DNA from: Cytobacillus sp. NCCP-133
Lineage (GTDB): Bacteria > Bacillota > Bacilli > Bacillales > Cytobacillaceae
Direction: 5' to 3'
Length of the DNA stretch: 64,000 nucleotides
Assembly (NCBI RefSeq): GCF_026011715.1
Contig: NZ_BRVM01000002.1
Span: 62,001-126,000, forward strand
Below the pieces are notes generated by a model. It saw only the letters and a list, made by a program, of their open reading frames with translations. It was not told the origin of the DNA and ran no database searches. The position numbers and the translations under genes are program-made. Of this stretch, positions 1 through 8,002 are shown in pieces; within the stretch, counting starts at the first letter, position 1; every line of letters begins with the position of its first letter.

Positions 1-52
1 AACCTATAAATGGATCGAAATGGCAGGGATTAAATTAGCAGTTAAAGGGTAA
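1..52 (+). CDS. C-terminal end of a protein cut by the window edge (possible antiporter regulatory subunit)
   Basis: An open frame enters from the left edge and gives the last 16 residues of a protein, ending ...IKLAVKG, with TAA at 50-52. It ends 38 bp before the CPA2 antiporter gene on the same strand. In Bacillus, membrane-only CPA2 antiporters are often preceded by a small TrkA-C-domain partner (KhtT or AmhM type), so such a partner is a reasonable guess. Sixteen residues are too few to identify the family from sequence; the function is inferred from position only. Confidence 0.4.
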   Translation, partial: TYKWIEMAGIKLAVKG

Positions 53-90
53 TGATAGTCCATACTATATGAAAAGGATTGATATACTGC

Positions 91-1230
91 ATGAATATGC
101 CTCTTGCAATAGGGCTCATCTTCCTAGTCTTATTTATAACCGCATTAATCGGGATTAAAATTTTAAGGATACCTGATATTGTTATTTATATTATCTTAGG
201 GGCCGGAATCGGCTTTTTGGGGTATTACCAGGATACAAAAGTGATTGAGGTTGCCGGTGAAATAGGTTTAATTCTATTATTCTTCCTGCTGGGCATGAAG
301 TTTTCCGTTCGCGAATTAAGGAAAAATGGGAACAAAGTTTGGAAGCCAGGGCTGTTGGACGTCCTGCTGGGTATTGGAGTGACTACAGGGATTGTTTACA
401 TCGCTGGTCAAAGCCTTTTTGTTTCATTATTAATTGGCGGGCTTGTATACGCTACAAGCTCTTCTATTACCGTCAAATTGCTGGAGAGCAAAAATCGCCT
501 TGATGATAAAGATTCCGAATATATGCTTTCCCTTTTGATTTTCGAAGATCTCATTGCCCCGATTCTCGTAACAGTTTTAATAGGATTAAAAGGAGAAAAC
601 TTCTCGCTTGCGGAATTCTTGTTTATTTTCCTTAAAGTGGCTATTTTAGCTGGGATTGCTATTTTGATGAGCAGAATAGTGCTTCATAAAGCCCAGCATT
701 GGATGAAAAAGGTTGCAAATGAAGACTCTTTTTTAATACTGGTTTTGGGAGTTGCCATTACTTATGGCGGTTTTGCGGTTTTTCTTGGACTCTCTGAGGT
801 TATTGGCGCCTTTCTTGCCGGTATCATGCTTGCCGGCACTGTCGTAAAAGAAAAAGTGGAAGAAGTGGTTCTTCCTGTAAGAAATCTCTTCCTGCCATTC
901 TTCTTCCTTCATTTTGGTCTATCACTTGAATTTAAAGAAGAAATCCCATCGCTCGGTCTATTGGCTATAATTTTTTTATGGTCCATCATTCATAAGCTTA
1001 CAGTTGGTTATTTCGGCGGCCAGTGGTATGGATTATCAAAAACAGATTCTCTCAAATCAGGTTTTTCATTAGCTTCAAGGGGGGAATTCTCCGTTATTAT
1101 TGCAGGGTTGGCAACAGGAGGGCTTAAGGTATTTGCGGGTGCATATATCTTAATTGCTGCCTTAGCAGGAATGCTGCTGTTTCAGCTGGCTCCACTTCTT
1201 CAGTCAAAATTTGCAAAGGAAAGAAAATAA
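91..1230 (+). CDS. CPA2-family cation:proton antiporter, membrane domain only (KefB/KhtU-like)
   Basis: About 380 residues of almost continuous hydrophobic helices, matching the Na_H_Exchanger (CPA2) domain. The family's charged pore residues are visible in FEDLIAP near residue 150, and GLSEVIGAFLAG follows in a later helix. There is no cytoplasmic TrkA-N/C domain after the membrane part, unlike full-length KefB, so regulation probably comes from a separate subunit, possibly the gene ending at 52. Likely role: K+ or NH4+ efflux in exchange for H+ at the plasma membrane. The TTG at 79 extends the frame, but AAAAGG at 72-77 abuts it; ATG 91 has a long but usable spacing. Substrate is not readable from sequence. 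Confidence 0.85.
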   Translation: MNMPLAIGLIFLVLFITALIGIKILRIPDIVIYIILGAGIGFLGYYQDTKVIEVAGEIGLILLFFLLGMKFSVRELRKNGNKVWKPGLLDVLLGIGVTTGIVYIAGQSLFVSLLIGGLVYATSSSITVKLLESKNRLDDKDSEYMLSLLIFEDLIAPILVTVLIGLKGENFSLAEFLFIFLKVAILAGIAILMSRIVLHKAQHWMKKVANEDSFLILVLGVAITYGGFAVFLGLSEVIGAFLAGIMLAGTVVKEKVEEVVLPVRNLFLPFFFLHFGLSLEFKEEIPSLGLLAIIFLWSIIHKLTVGYFGGQWYGLSKTDSLKSGFSLASRGEFSVIIAGLATGGLKVFAGAYILIAALAGMLLFQLAPLLQSKFAKERK

Positions 1231-1250
1231 ATCGGAAGAACCGCTCTATG

Positions 1251-1976
1251 CTAATGATAGAGGAGCGGCTCTTCCGGTTTGTATTTATCATCTTTTAACG
1301 AAATGTGAAGTTCTCTTTTTCCGTTAACAGCAGCGTAAAATACATCTTCTGTGTTTTTAACTTTCTTTTTTGATAATTCTTGTTTCAGCCATTCCTCGCT
1401 TATGTCTCTCCTTCGCATAACATTTTTGTAAACAATCCCATCTATTATGATTGGAAGTTCCCAGCTGCTCTCCCGTTTGGGAGAAGTAAAATGCTCTGCC
1501 CGGGCTGTTTCTTTTTGCGGGATTAACTTTACAGATAGCTCTCCATTCGCTTCAATAATAGCCATTTCAACATCCGTTACATTAAATACATTTTTTTCGC
1601 GAAGCATTTGAAGGACATTGTCGATTGAATATTTTATTGTTTGCATGTTTTTGACCAGAAACTTTCTTTTGTAAATGAAGATTGTAGGCTCAAAAGTAAC
1701 GAGCCTGCCGAATTTTCGATTCTTACCTTTTATATATGAAACGAGCATCTGCAGAGAGGCAATGGCTATCACGGCGAACATAGTGAAAAGATGATTGACC
1801 TTTGGTTCCGCTATATCGGCTCCGACTACTGATCCTAGAGTCAGGATGACTAAAAAATCAAATACCGGCAGCTCGCCAATCGACCTTTTTCCCATTATTA
1901 AGGTTACAGCCAATAATAAAGGCAAAATCGTATAAATTCTTCCTATTACTTTAAGCAAATCAATCATAGAATCCAT
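1251..1976 (-). CDS. DUF421 (YetF-type) membrane protein
   Basis: The protein has about three N-terminal membrane segments followed by a soluble alpha/beta part with the GxLVTFEPT...VLQMLRE region typical of DUF421/YetF proteins. In spore formers, members of this family (the SpoVAEa/2Duf relatives) sit in spore or cell membranes, but no function can be read here. The start is set at ATG 1976 because a GGGGG ribosome binding site lies about 8 nt upstream; an upstream in-frame start at 2009 lacks one. It converges with the antiporter gene, with 20 bp between the stops. The length (241 aa) is normal for a C-terminally extended DUF421 protein. Confidence 0.85.
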   Translation of the reverse strand: MDSMIDLLKVIGRIYTILPLLLAVTLIMGKRSIGELPVFDFLVILTLGSVVGADIAEPKVNHLFTMFAVIAIASLQMLVSYIKGKNRKFGRLVTFEPTIFIYKRKFLVKNMQTIKYSIDNVLQMLREKNVFNVTDVEMAIIEANGELSVKLIPQKETARAEHFTSPKRESSWELPIIIDGIVYKNVMRRRDISEEWLKQELSKKKVKNTEDVFYAAVNGKRELHISLKDDKYKPEEPLLYH

Positions 1977-2081
1977 TAGCGTGCCCCCTAAAACCTTTAT
2001 AATCAGCATTGTTGGTATAGAGGCGCACTTTTAGACAGGAATTCTTATAAAATTTACTCGAAGTATGCGGCTTTTATTATA

Positions 2082-2708
2082 TTATCCTCTCTTTCTCTGA
2101 CGCGATACATATGGATTTCCGGTAACCCAATATCTCCATGGATAATCCCTTGCTTCTCCAGAGTTATTAATACCAATCCGTTTCCCTCGCGAGATTTCTT
2201 GTGGAATGGTGCCTTTTGAGATCATGAGAGGAGGTTCTGAAAATGGGCGTCCATAATCCTCCATTGTTATTCCTAATGCCTTTGTCAATTTGCCTGGTCC
2301 ATTAGTAAGATGTTTAGGGTCTTCCATATTTCTCCGTTTCTTCATTAGTTCCAGTCCAACAACCGGTTCAACAGCTCTAATAAGGATCGCTTCCGGCTTT
2401 TCTTCTGGTCCGCTTACGACATTTACCAAACAATGGGTATGCATGACATATGTATAGGCAAGCCCAGATTTGCTGAACATAATTTCGGTCCGCTTTGTTC
2501 TCCTGTTTCCAAAGCTGTGCGCTGCCCGATCTTCAGGGCCCATATAAGCCTCTGTTTCAACAATATAGCCTGATGCGAGACCTTCTTTTGTTATTTTAAT
2601 CAATAGGCAGCCCAGAAGAGCTTCAGCTAAATCAAGAGTAGGCTGGTGAAAGAAATCCTTAGGAAGCGGATCATATGATAGATCCCAATCTGCATGTTTA
2701 TCGGTCAT
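2082..2708 (-). CDS. DNA-3-methyladenine glycosylase (AAG/MPG family)
   Basis: Base-excision repair enzyme that removes alkylated purines such as 3-methyladenine and hypoxanthine. At 208 aa it has the usual MPG size and motifs: VETEAYMGPEDRAAHS (catalytic Glu and DNA-intercalation region), TNGPGKLTKALGI near residue 130 and the conserved GKRIGI. The frame opens further upstream at 2789, but a GGGGTG site about 10 nt before ATG 2708 and the family's usual N-terminus (short tail, then LPKDFF) fix the start there. It is divergent from proC, with about 200 bp between them. Equivalent to B. subtilis YxlJ. Confidence 0.93.
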   Translation of the reverse strand: MTDKHADWDLSYDPLPKDFFHQPTLDLAEALLGCLLIKITKEGLASGYIVETEAYMGPEDRAAHSFGNRRTKRTEIMFSKSGLAYTYVMHTHCLVNVVSGPEEKPEAILIRAVEPVVGLELMKKRRNMEDPKHLTNGPGKLTKALGITMEDYGRPFSEPPLMISKGTIPQEISRGKRIGINNSGEARDYPWRYWVTGNPYVSRQRKRG

Positions 2709-2850
2709 CAAATAACACCCCAAACTATTTTCGTGATTTTCGTGAATAGCAGCTGAAACAGAAAGCATATAAACGGTGTTCCTTTTCATCCCTGTTCATG
2801 CTATTACCCTGTACCAATTCTGCCTAACCATACATATGCAGACGAGTTTT

Positions 2851-2879
2851 TTGTTAAGTAAATGTCTGTAAAGTATAAT
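2851..2879 (+). promoter_or_regulatory. Sigma-A-type promoter of proC
   Basis: TTGTTA at 2851-2856 and TATAAT at 2874-2879 are separated by 17 bp, with the proC start 34 bp further on. No T-box or other leader structure was seen. Confidence 0.6.
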
Positions 2880-2912
2880 AACAGCAGCAATATATAAGGG
2901 ATGTGGAATCAT

Positions 2913-3728
2913 ATGAATAAAAAGATTGGTTTTATCGGGTGCGGAAAAATGGCACAAGCAATCATTGGCGGGTTGTTAAAATCAAAAATCGTATCAGCTG
3001 GGCAGATTATCGCCACTGCCAAAACGGAGAAGACGCTGGAGGATGTAAATAAGAGGCTGGTTATTCAGACGATATTATCCAATATAGAGGCTGCGGCTGA
3101 AGCAGATATTCTATTCCTTGCTATAAAGCCGGATCTTCATGGCGCTGTTATTGATGAAATTAAAGACTGCATTAAGCGGGATGCGATAATCATAACGATT
3201 GCTGCCGGCATTACTCTTGACTTTATGGAAAAAGCTTTTGGCAAACAAATAAAGGCAATCCGTTCCATGCCCAATACTCCTTCATTAGTAGGAGAAGGAA
3301 TGAGCGCAATTGCGGCGAATCCTTCAGTAACAAAAGAGGAGCTGGATGATGTCATCCAAATTTTTACAAGCATTGGAAGAGCAGAAGTAATGGAAGAAAA
3401 AATGATGGATGCTATACCAGCCATAAGCGGCTCTTCCCCAGCATATGTATATATGTTGATTGAAGCGCTGGCAGATGGAGGTGTAAAAGCCGGGCTGCCG
3501 CGGGAACAATCATATCAGCTGGCTGCCCAGGCTGTCTTAGGCGCTGCCAAAATGGTGCTTGAAACAGGAAATCACCCTGCAGAATTAAAAGACCAGGTCT
3601 GCACTCCGGGAGGGGCAACAATTGAAGCGGTGGCTGAACTGGACCATAAGGGGTTCCGTGCAGCGGTATTGTCAGCGATGGAAAAATGCCACGAAAAGAC
3701 AATAGCCCTGTCGGAAAATAAGAATTAG
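2913..3728 (+). CDS. proC: Pyrroline-5-carboxylate reductase
   Basis: Last step of proline synthesis: NAD(P)H-dependent reduction of 1-pyrroline-5-carboxylate to L-proline in the cytoplasm. A Rossmann motif GxGxMA is at residues 8-13. The family signature follows in the C-terminal dimer domain (SGSSPAYVY near 172, then the CTPGGATIEA stretch near 230). The 271-aa length is standard. ATG 2913 is chosen because AAGGG sits 12 nt upstream, while the ATG at 2901 directly abuts that site. It is a single-gene unit with its own sigma-A promoter. B. subtilis has several ProC paralogs (ProG, ProH, ProI), and which one this matches cannot be decided by eye. Confidence 0.94.
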   Translation: MNKKIGFIGCGKMAQAIIGGLLKSKIVSAGQIIATAKTEKTLEDVNKRLVIQTILSNIEAAAEADILFLAIKPDLHGAVIDEIKDCIKRDAIIITIAAGITLDFMEKAFGKQIKAIRSMPNTPSLVGEGMSAIAANPSVTKEELDDVIQIFTSIGRAEVMEEKMMDAIPAISGSSPAYVYMLIEALADGGVKAGLPREQSYQLAAQAVLGAAKMVLETGNHPAELKDQVCTPGGATIEAVAELDHKGFRAAVLSAMEKCHEKTIALSENKN

Positions 3729-3803
3729 AAAGAGGATGTTAGATATACGCCCTGAAAATTCAGGAATCTATGGGGAAAATTAAAGACAGAAAAAACAATT
3801 TTT

Positions 3804-3841
3804 AATTCCGACTTGACTCATAGGAATACCTGTAATATAGT
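3804..3841 (+). promoter_or_regulatory. tcyP promoter with overlapping ATTCC/GGAAT inverted repeat
   Basis: TTGACT (3813-3818) and TATAGT (3836-3841) are 17 bp apart. An ATTCC...GGAAT inverted repeat with 13 bp between the arms overlaps the -35 box. B. subtilis tcyP is repressed by CymR, so this could be the operator, but I cannot match it confidently to a CymR consensus. Confidence 0.4.
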
Positions 3842-3883
3842 TAGACATTATAAAAATATAAATTTGGAGGAGGATCTTATCCA

Positions 3884-5272
3884 GTGACGACAGGTCTTTT
3901 GGTTTTGAATATTGCTATTATGCTGTTACTTATATCTGGCTTGTTCTATATGCAAAAAAAGCATATATCTTTCTCTAAACGAGTCTTTACTGCTCTCGGT
4001 TTAGGGATCCTATTTGGGTTTGCACTTCAGCTGGTTTATGGAGCAGGCTCAGACATCATTGCCAAGTCGGCGGACTGGTTTAATTTAGTAGGCGGAGGAT
4101 ATGTTAAATTTCTGCAGATGATTGTCATGCCGCTGGTCTTTATTTCAATTTTGGGGGCTTTTACAAAGCTTAAATTAACCAATAATATTGGAAAGATCAG
4201 TGTGTTGATCCTTGGCTTGCTGGTGGGTACAACAGCTGTGGCAGCTGCCGTTGGTATCGCAACAGCTGCTGGCTTTGATTTGGAAGCAGTGCAGATAAAT
4301 GGAGGCGATGCAGAAACAGCCCGCGGTGAACAGCTTGAAGAAACTTATCAGGACATAGAGGGAAGAACTTTTCCTCAAGCTATGCTTGATTTGCTTCCAG
4401 CCAATCCATTTCTTGACTTTACAGGAGCCCGGCCAGCATCTACAATCTCAGTGGTTATTTTCGCAGCATTCCTGGGAATTGCCTATGTAGGCGTCAGAAG
4501 GAAAACTCCGGAACAAGCAGAACTTTTTGCAAAAATTGTCGATGCTTTCTATGCAATCATTATGCGCGTGGTAACTTTGATTTTACGCCTAACTCCTTAT
4601 GGTGTTCTAGCAATTATGACCAAAACGGTCGCAATGAGTGATTTTAACAGCATTTTGAACTTGGGCAAATTTGTTGTAGCTTCATATGTGGCACTTGGAA
4701 TTATGTTTTTAATTCATTTGCTGCTTTTGACAATGAGCGGCTTGAATCCAATCACTTATATGAAAAAGGCCTTTCCGGTTTTAACATTTGCCTTTACTTC
4801 AAGAACGAGTGCAGGAGCTTTGCCTTTGAATATTAAAACCCAAAGATCTTTGGGTGTCCCAGAGGGGATTGCCAACTTTGCAGGCTCATTCGGACTTTCC
4901 ATCGGCCAGAACGGATGTGCAGGGATTTATCCAGCGATGCTGGCTGTAATGATTGCACCGACAGTTGGTATCAATCCGCTGTCACCAGGATTTATTTTCA
5001 CTGTCATTTTGATTGTAGCAATCAGTTCCTTCGGAGTGGCAGGTGTAGGGGGCGGAGCAACATTTGCAGCGATTCTTGTATTGTCCGCCTTGGACCTTCC
5101 AATTGCTTTGGCTGGTTTGCTGATATCGATCGAACCGTTAATTGATATGGGCCGTACAGCTGTAAATGTAAGTGGAGCAATGACATCTGGCATCTTGACC
5201 AGCCGAATCACAGGTGAAATCGACGGAAACATTTATAGCGACATGGATAATAAAATAGAAGCAGAAGCTTAA
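3884..5272 (+). CDS. tcyP: L-cystine symporter TcyP (dicarboxylate/amino acid:cation symporter family)
   Basis: Plasma-membrane uptake of L-cystine. The 462-aa length matches B. subtilis TcyP (463 aa). The protein has about nine hydrophobic segments; the substrate/cation region is visible as SRTSAGALPLN near residue 305 and SFGLSIGQNGC near 333, and a final GGGATFAA stretch lies in the second hairpin region. The GTG start at 3884 is preceded by GGAGGAGG at a normal distance. It stands alone with its own promoter and a strong downstream hairpin, as expected for a sulfur-source transporter under cysteine control. Confidence 0.92.
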   Translation: MTTGLLVLNIAIMLLLISGLFYMQKKHISFSKRVFTALGLGILFGFALQLVYGAGSDIIAKSADWFNLVGGGYVKFLQMIVMPLVFISILGAFTKLKLTNNIGKISVLILGLLVGTTAVAAAVGIATAAGFDLEAVQINGGDAETARGEQLEETYQDIEGRTFPQAMLDLLPANPFLDFTGARPASTISVVIFAAFLGIAYVGVRRKTPEQAELFAKIVDAFYAIIMRVVTLILRLTPYGVLAIMTKTVAMSDFNSILNLGKFVVASYVALGIMFLIHLLLLTMSGLNPITYMKKAFPVLTFAFTSRTSAGALPLNIKTQRSLGVPEGIANFAGSFGLSIGQNGCAGIYPAMLAVMIAPTVGINPLSPGFIFTVILIVAISSFGVAGVGGGATFAAILVLSALDLPIALAGLLISIEPLIDMGRTAVNVSGAMTSGILTSRITGEIDGNIYSDMDNKIEAEA

Positions 5273-5285
5273 GAAAAATAAAAAC

Positions 5286-5315
5286 GGCAGGCGCCTGGGT
5301 GCCTGTCCTTTTTTC
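5286..5315 (+). terminator. Rho-independent terminator of tcyP
   Basis: A 7-bp stem (GGCAGGC / GCCTGTC, one G-T pair) is followed by CCTTTTTT, 13 bp after the tcyP stop. Confidence 0.85.
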
Positions 5316-5380
5316 TTAAAAGAGGACTTTTCAATAGCAGTACAGAATTCTTAGTTTGAGAAATGGCAGGAGGAGAGACC

Positions 5381-5680
5381 ATAGCGCTGTACATATATGT
5401 CTCTCGATTGATCGAGCGTCTAAGAAAGGCTGAAAGTTGGACTGAAAAGGATCATAGCATTGTACTGGAGCATTTGATTATCTAAAGGAGACGGCTGGGA
5501 AGATCATACTGGCGGGAAGAACTGAGCAAACAGATGAATCGGGATTTGGGATTGTTATATTTAACAGTGAAGATAAGGACCAGGCTAAATACTTTATGGA
5601 GAATAGCCCGTCGATCAAAAGGGATCATGTCGGGGGAGTTGCATTCTTATCGAGTAGCTTTGCTGAAGCAAAGCTACTCA
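5381..5680 (+). pseudogene. Decayed YciI-like protein gene (lost start, two frameshifts)
   Basis: Translating across frames restores a YciI-type dimeric alpha/beta-barrel protein. Frame 1 from 5381 has a WTEKD motif and ends at TAA 5483. A second frame from about 5500 gives ILAGRTEQTDESGFGIVIF and MENSPSIK. Then a shift in a GGGGG run near 5635 returns to frame 1 with GELHSYRVALLK, the usual YciI C-terminus. An AGGAGGAG site at 5370-5377 sits just before ATA 5381, where an ATG is expected. The reading frame therefore has a start-codon change plus two single-base indels. Function of the intact family is uncertain (small metabolic or detoxification enzymes). Confidence 0.75.
5652..5679 (+). repeat. 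Perfect 12-bp inverted repeat with TGAA loop
   Basis: GAGTAGCTTTGC and GCAAAGCTACTC flank a 4-nt loop at the 3' end of the decayed gene. No T-run follows on either strand, so it is not a typical terminator by itself; a terminator hairpin lies 12 bp downstream. Confidence 0.7.
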
Positions 5681-5690
5681 AAATGGATAA

Positions 5691-5724
5691 GCAGAATCGC
5701 TTTCATTGTGATTCTGCCTTTTTG
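5691..5724 (+). terminator. Rho-independent terminator after the YciI-like pseudogene
   Basis: A perfect 8-bp stem GCAGAATC / GATTCTGC with an 11-nt loop, then CCTTTTTG. It overlaps the 3' end of the convergent YitT gene. Confidence 0.8.
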
Positions 5725-6278
5725 ATAACAGTTAACGAAGTCATGGCAGCTACAAAAATTATGGTGATGAAGGAATAAATGAATTTTTCCGCTCCCACAA
5801 TTTTTAAACCGCTTAAAATGACCAGGCCATCTATCGCGAAAATCAATGCTCCTATGTTTACGGGAATGAGTTTTACCATCAGCTGGGCAAGCAAATCTGT
5901 CCCACCCGTGCTGGTTTCATAGCGGAGCATGAGACCGATTCCAAAACCGACCAGGCATCCGCCTAAAATGGCACTTGGAAGAACAGAGAGTTCAAAAAAG
6001 TCCCCCATAAATGAGAGAAGGTCAATGGTCAGCGATGAAATGAAGAGCCCATGAAGGCTATAAAAAAAATATTTTTTTTCGTAAAACCAGGCGAGTGCAT
6101 ATAAGGGAATGCTTAAAACAATCATGCTTAACCCTGTAGGCAGTTTATAATAGTAATGAAGGATGAGCCCAATGCCTATGATGCCTCCATCCAGCAATTG
6201 GTGCGGGACGAGGAATCCATTAATGCCAATGCCTAATAAAAAGCTTCCCAGTAAAATTGCAATCAGCTTTTCGAAAAT
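5703..6278 (-). CDS. YitT-family (DUF161) membrane protein with apparent ATT start
   Basis: Five to six membrane helices with YitT landmarks: LLDGGIIGIGLIL near residue 30 and the GIGLMLRYETSTGGTDLL stretch in the second half. It lacks the C-terminal DUF2179 domain found in the other YitT protein of this window (40140-41033), so it is a short 191-aa version. No ATG, GTG or TTG fits the N-terminus. The frame runs back to an ATT at 6278 lying 7 nt after an AGGGGTG ribosome binding site, and translation from there gives FEKLIAILLGSFLLG, a normal YitT start. Either AUU initiation or a mutated ATG explains this. Function of the family is not established. Confidence 0.75.
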   Translation of the reverse strand: MFEKLIAILLGSFLLGIGINGFLVPHQLLDGGIIGIGLILHYYYKLPTGLSMIVLSIPLYALAWFYEKKYFFYSLHGLFISSLTIDLLSFMGDFFELSVLPSAILGGCLVGFGIGLMLRYETSTGGTDLLAQLMVKLIPVNIGALIFAIDGLVILSGLKIVGAEKFIYSFITIIFVAAMTSLTVIKKAESQ

Positions 6279-6361
6279 ATGCCATCACCCCTACTTGTCC
6301 TCACATTATTATTAGAATATGAGGGTATACAGAAAAGATAGAAGCAAAGCGATCAAAAAAT

Positions 6362-6388
6362 AAAAAAAGCCTGTCCTTGAAGACAAGC
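6362..6388 (-). terminator. Rho-independent terminator of the purine permease gene
   Basis: On the minus strand GCTTGTC / GACAGGC form a stem followed by a run of seven T, 12 bp after the stop codon. Confidence 0.8.
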
Positions 6389-6399
6389 TTTTGCTGAGA

Positions 6400-7701
6400 T
6401 TAGTGAGGCAAGAACGCAAGCTGATAGAAGAATAAGATAGCGAATAAATATACAAGTGGATGGACTTCTCTCCATTTTCCCTTTACGACTTTCATAAGGG
6501 GATAAGCGATAAATCCAAGGGCGATTCCAGTCGCAATGCTGGATGTGAGCGGCATGCTTAAAATAATCAGGAATGCCGGGAATGCTTCATCCAGTTCATT
6601 CCATCTTATATGAGAGATGCTTCCCATCATAAGGCTGCCAACGATAATCAAGGCTGGGGCTGTGATTGCAGCTAGCCCAGATACAGCACCAACAAGAGGG
6701 CCGAAGAAAGCAGCCAGAAGAAACAAACCTGCAACAGTCAAGGTTGTTAAACCGGTTCTTCCGCCGGCAGAAACTCCTGCAGATGATTCAATATAAGCAG
6801 AAGTCGGGCTAGTACCGAACATGGCACCAACAGAAGTAGCAATAGAGTCTGACAATAAAGCTTCCCGTGCTCTTGGCATCGTTTTGCCTTTCATTAACCC
6901 TGCCTGCTGGGCAACTCCAATCATTGTCCCGGTTGTATCAAAAATTGTCACAAGAAGAAATGAAAAAACAACTGCATACAAGCTGTGCTGGATAACATCA
7001 CCAATAGCTTCCAAAGGATTTAAAATAATGATTCCATCAGGAAGAGATGGCAATGAAACGAAACCCTGATCAAACGAGAGATGCCCAGTGAAATAGGCAA
7101 TCATGGCAGTAATGATCATTCCGAAAAATAAAGCTCCATTAATCCCGAGCGTCATCAGAATCAAGGTAGAGGCAAGTCCGACAAGTGCGAGGATGGCCTG
7201 AGGAGAGTGCAGGTCTCCAAGGGCAACAAGATTAGTTGGGTGGCTTGTAATAAGCCCGGTTAACCTCAAACCAATAAATGCTATAAATAATCCGATCCCG
7301 GCAGTGATTCCGTGTTTTAAATTATCGGGAATCGCAATAATCAGCTTTTCCCGGAAAGGAGTAAGCGACAGGATTATAAAGATAATACCTGCAATAAAGA
7401 CAGCAGAGAATGCTGTTAGATAATCAATATTTCCATGCGTGCCGACTACTGAGTAGGCATAATATGCATTCAGGCCCATTCCTGGTGCAATTGCGATTGG
7501 ATAGTTGGCAAACAAAGCCATCCATAGGGTACCAACAACAGTTGCAATGATGGTCGCTGAAAATACCTGTTCAAATGGAACGCCGGCATCAGACAAGATG
7601 ACAGGATTTACAACCACAATATAAACCATTGTTAAGAAGGTTGTAATCCCAGCAAGAACCTCAGTCCTCACATTTGTATTATTTTCTTTTAATTTGAACA
7701 T
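6400..7701 (-). CDS. NCS2 (AzgA-type) guanine/hypoxanthine permease, PbuO/PbuG-like
   Basis: Proton-driven purine base uptake across the plasma membrane. The 433-aa product has the AzgA-subfamily N-terminus (LAGITTFLTMVYIV), NPVILSDAG, the APGMGLNA motif near residue 75 and a GTSPTSAYIES segment in the second half. ATG 7701 has a GGGGGA site at 7 nt; the longer frame to 7788 has none. The upstream region carries two PurBox-like sequences and no guanine riboswitch, which fits B. subtilis pbuO (PurR-controlled) better than pbuG (riboswitch-controlled). Guanine versus hypoxanthine preference cannot be read. Confidence 0.9.
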   Translation of the reverse strand: MFKLKENNTNVRTEVLAGITTFLTMVYIVVVNPVILSDAGVPFEQVFSATIIATVVGTLWMALFANYPIAIAPGMGLNAYYAYSVVGTHGNIDYLTAFSAVFIAGIIFIILSLTPFREKLIIAIPDNLKHGITAGIGLFIAFIGLRLTGLITSHPTNLVALGDLHSPQAILALVGLASTLILMTLGINGALFFGMIITAMIAYFTGHLSFDQGFVSLPSLPDGIIILNPLEAIGDVIQHSLYAVVFSFLLVTIFDTTGTMIGVAQQAGLMKGKTMPRAREALLSDSIATSVGAMFGTSPTSAYIESSAGVSAGGRTGLTTLTVAGLFLLAAFFGPLVGAVSGLAAITAPALIIVGSLMMGSISHIRWNELDEAFPAFLIILSMPLTSSIATGIALGFIAYPLMKVVKGKWREVHPLVYLFAILFFYQLAFLPH

Positions 7702-7730
7702 ATATAGTCCCCCATAAAGTAAAACTTCAA

Positions 7731-7788
7731 AAACACGAACATTAAAAAATACAGTTAATATAATATTCGTTTTTATACTGGATTTCAA
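7731..7788 (-). promoter_or_regulatory. Sigma-A promoter and paired PurR boxes of the purine permease gene
   Basis: On the minus strand TTGAAA (7788-7783) and TATTAT (7765-7760) are 17 bp apart. Two oppositely oriented PurBox-like sequences (A-rich, then ACGAA plus WWTTA), at 7760-7775 and 7731-7746, overlap and follow the -10. The roughly 16-bp gap between the boxes is typical of PurR operators. Repression by PurR when PRPP is low is the expected behaviour. Confidence 0.7.
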
Positions 7789-8002
7789 GTGTTATTTTAT
7801 TATTCTATAATTGGGAAGAAATCATTCTTAAATAGCAGAAGATGTAACTTATTGACCAATTAGATTTTAAATGTGTCTTAGCTAAATTTGACCCTTGATG
7901 TTTCTTTAGGTTCTCCACGGAAATATTTTGCGGGAGTAGGTTGATTAATATGGAAGAATGCCTATACACTAGTGACAAATCAAAGGAAATGGGGTTTTGC
8001 TT

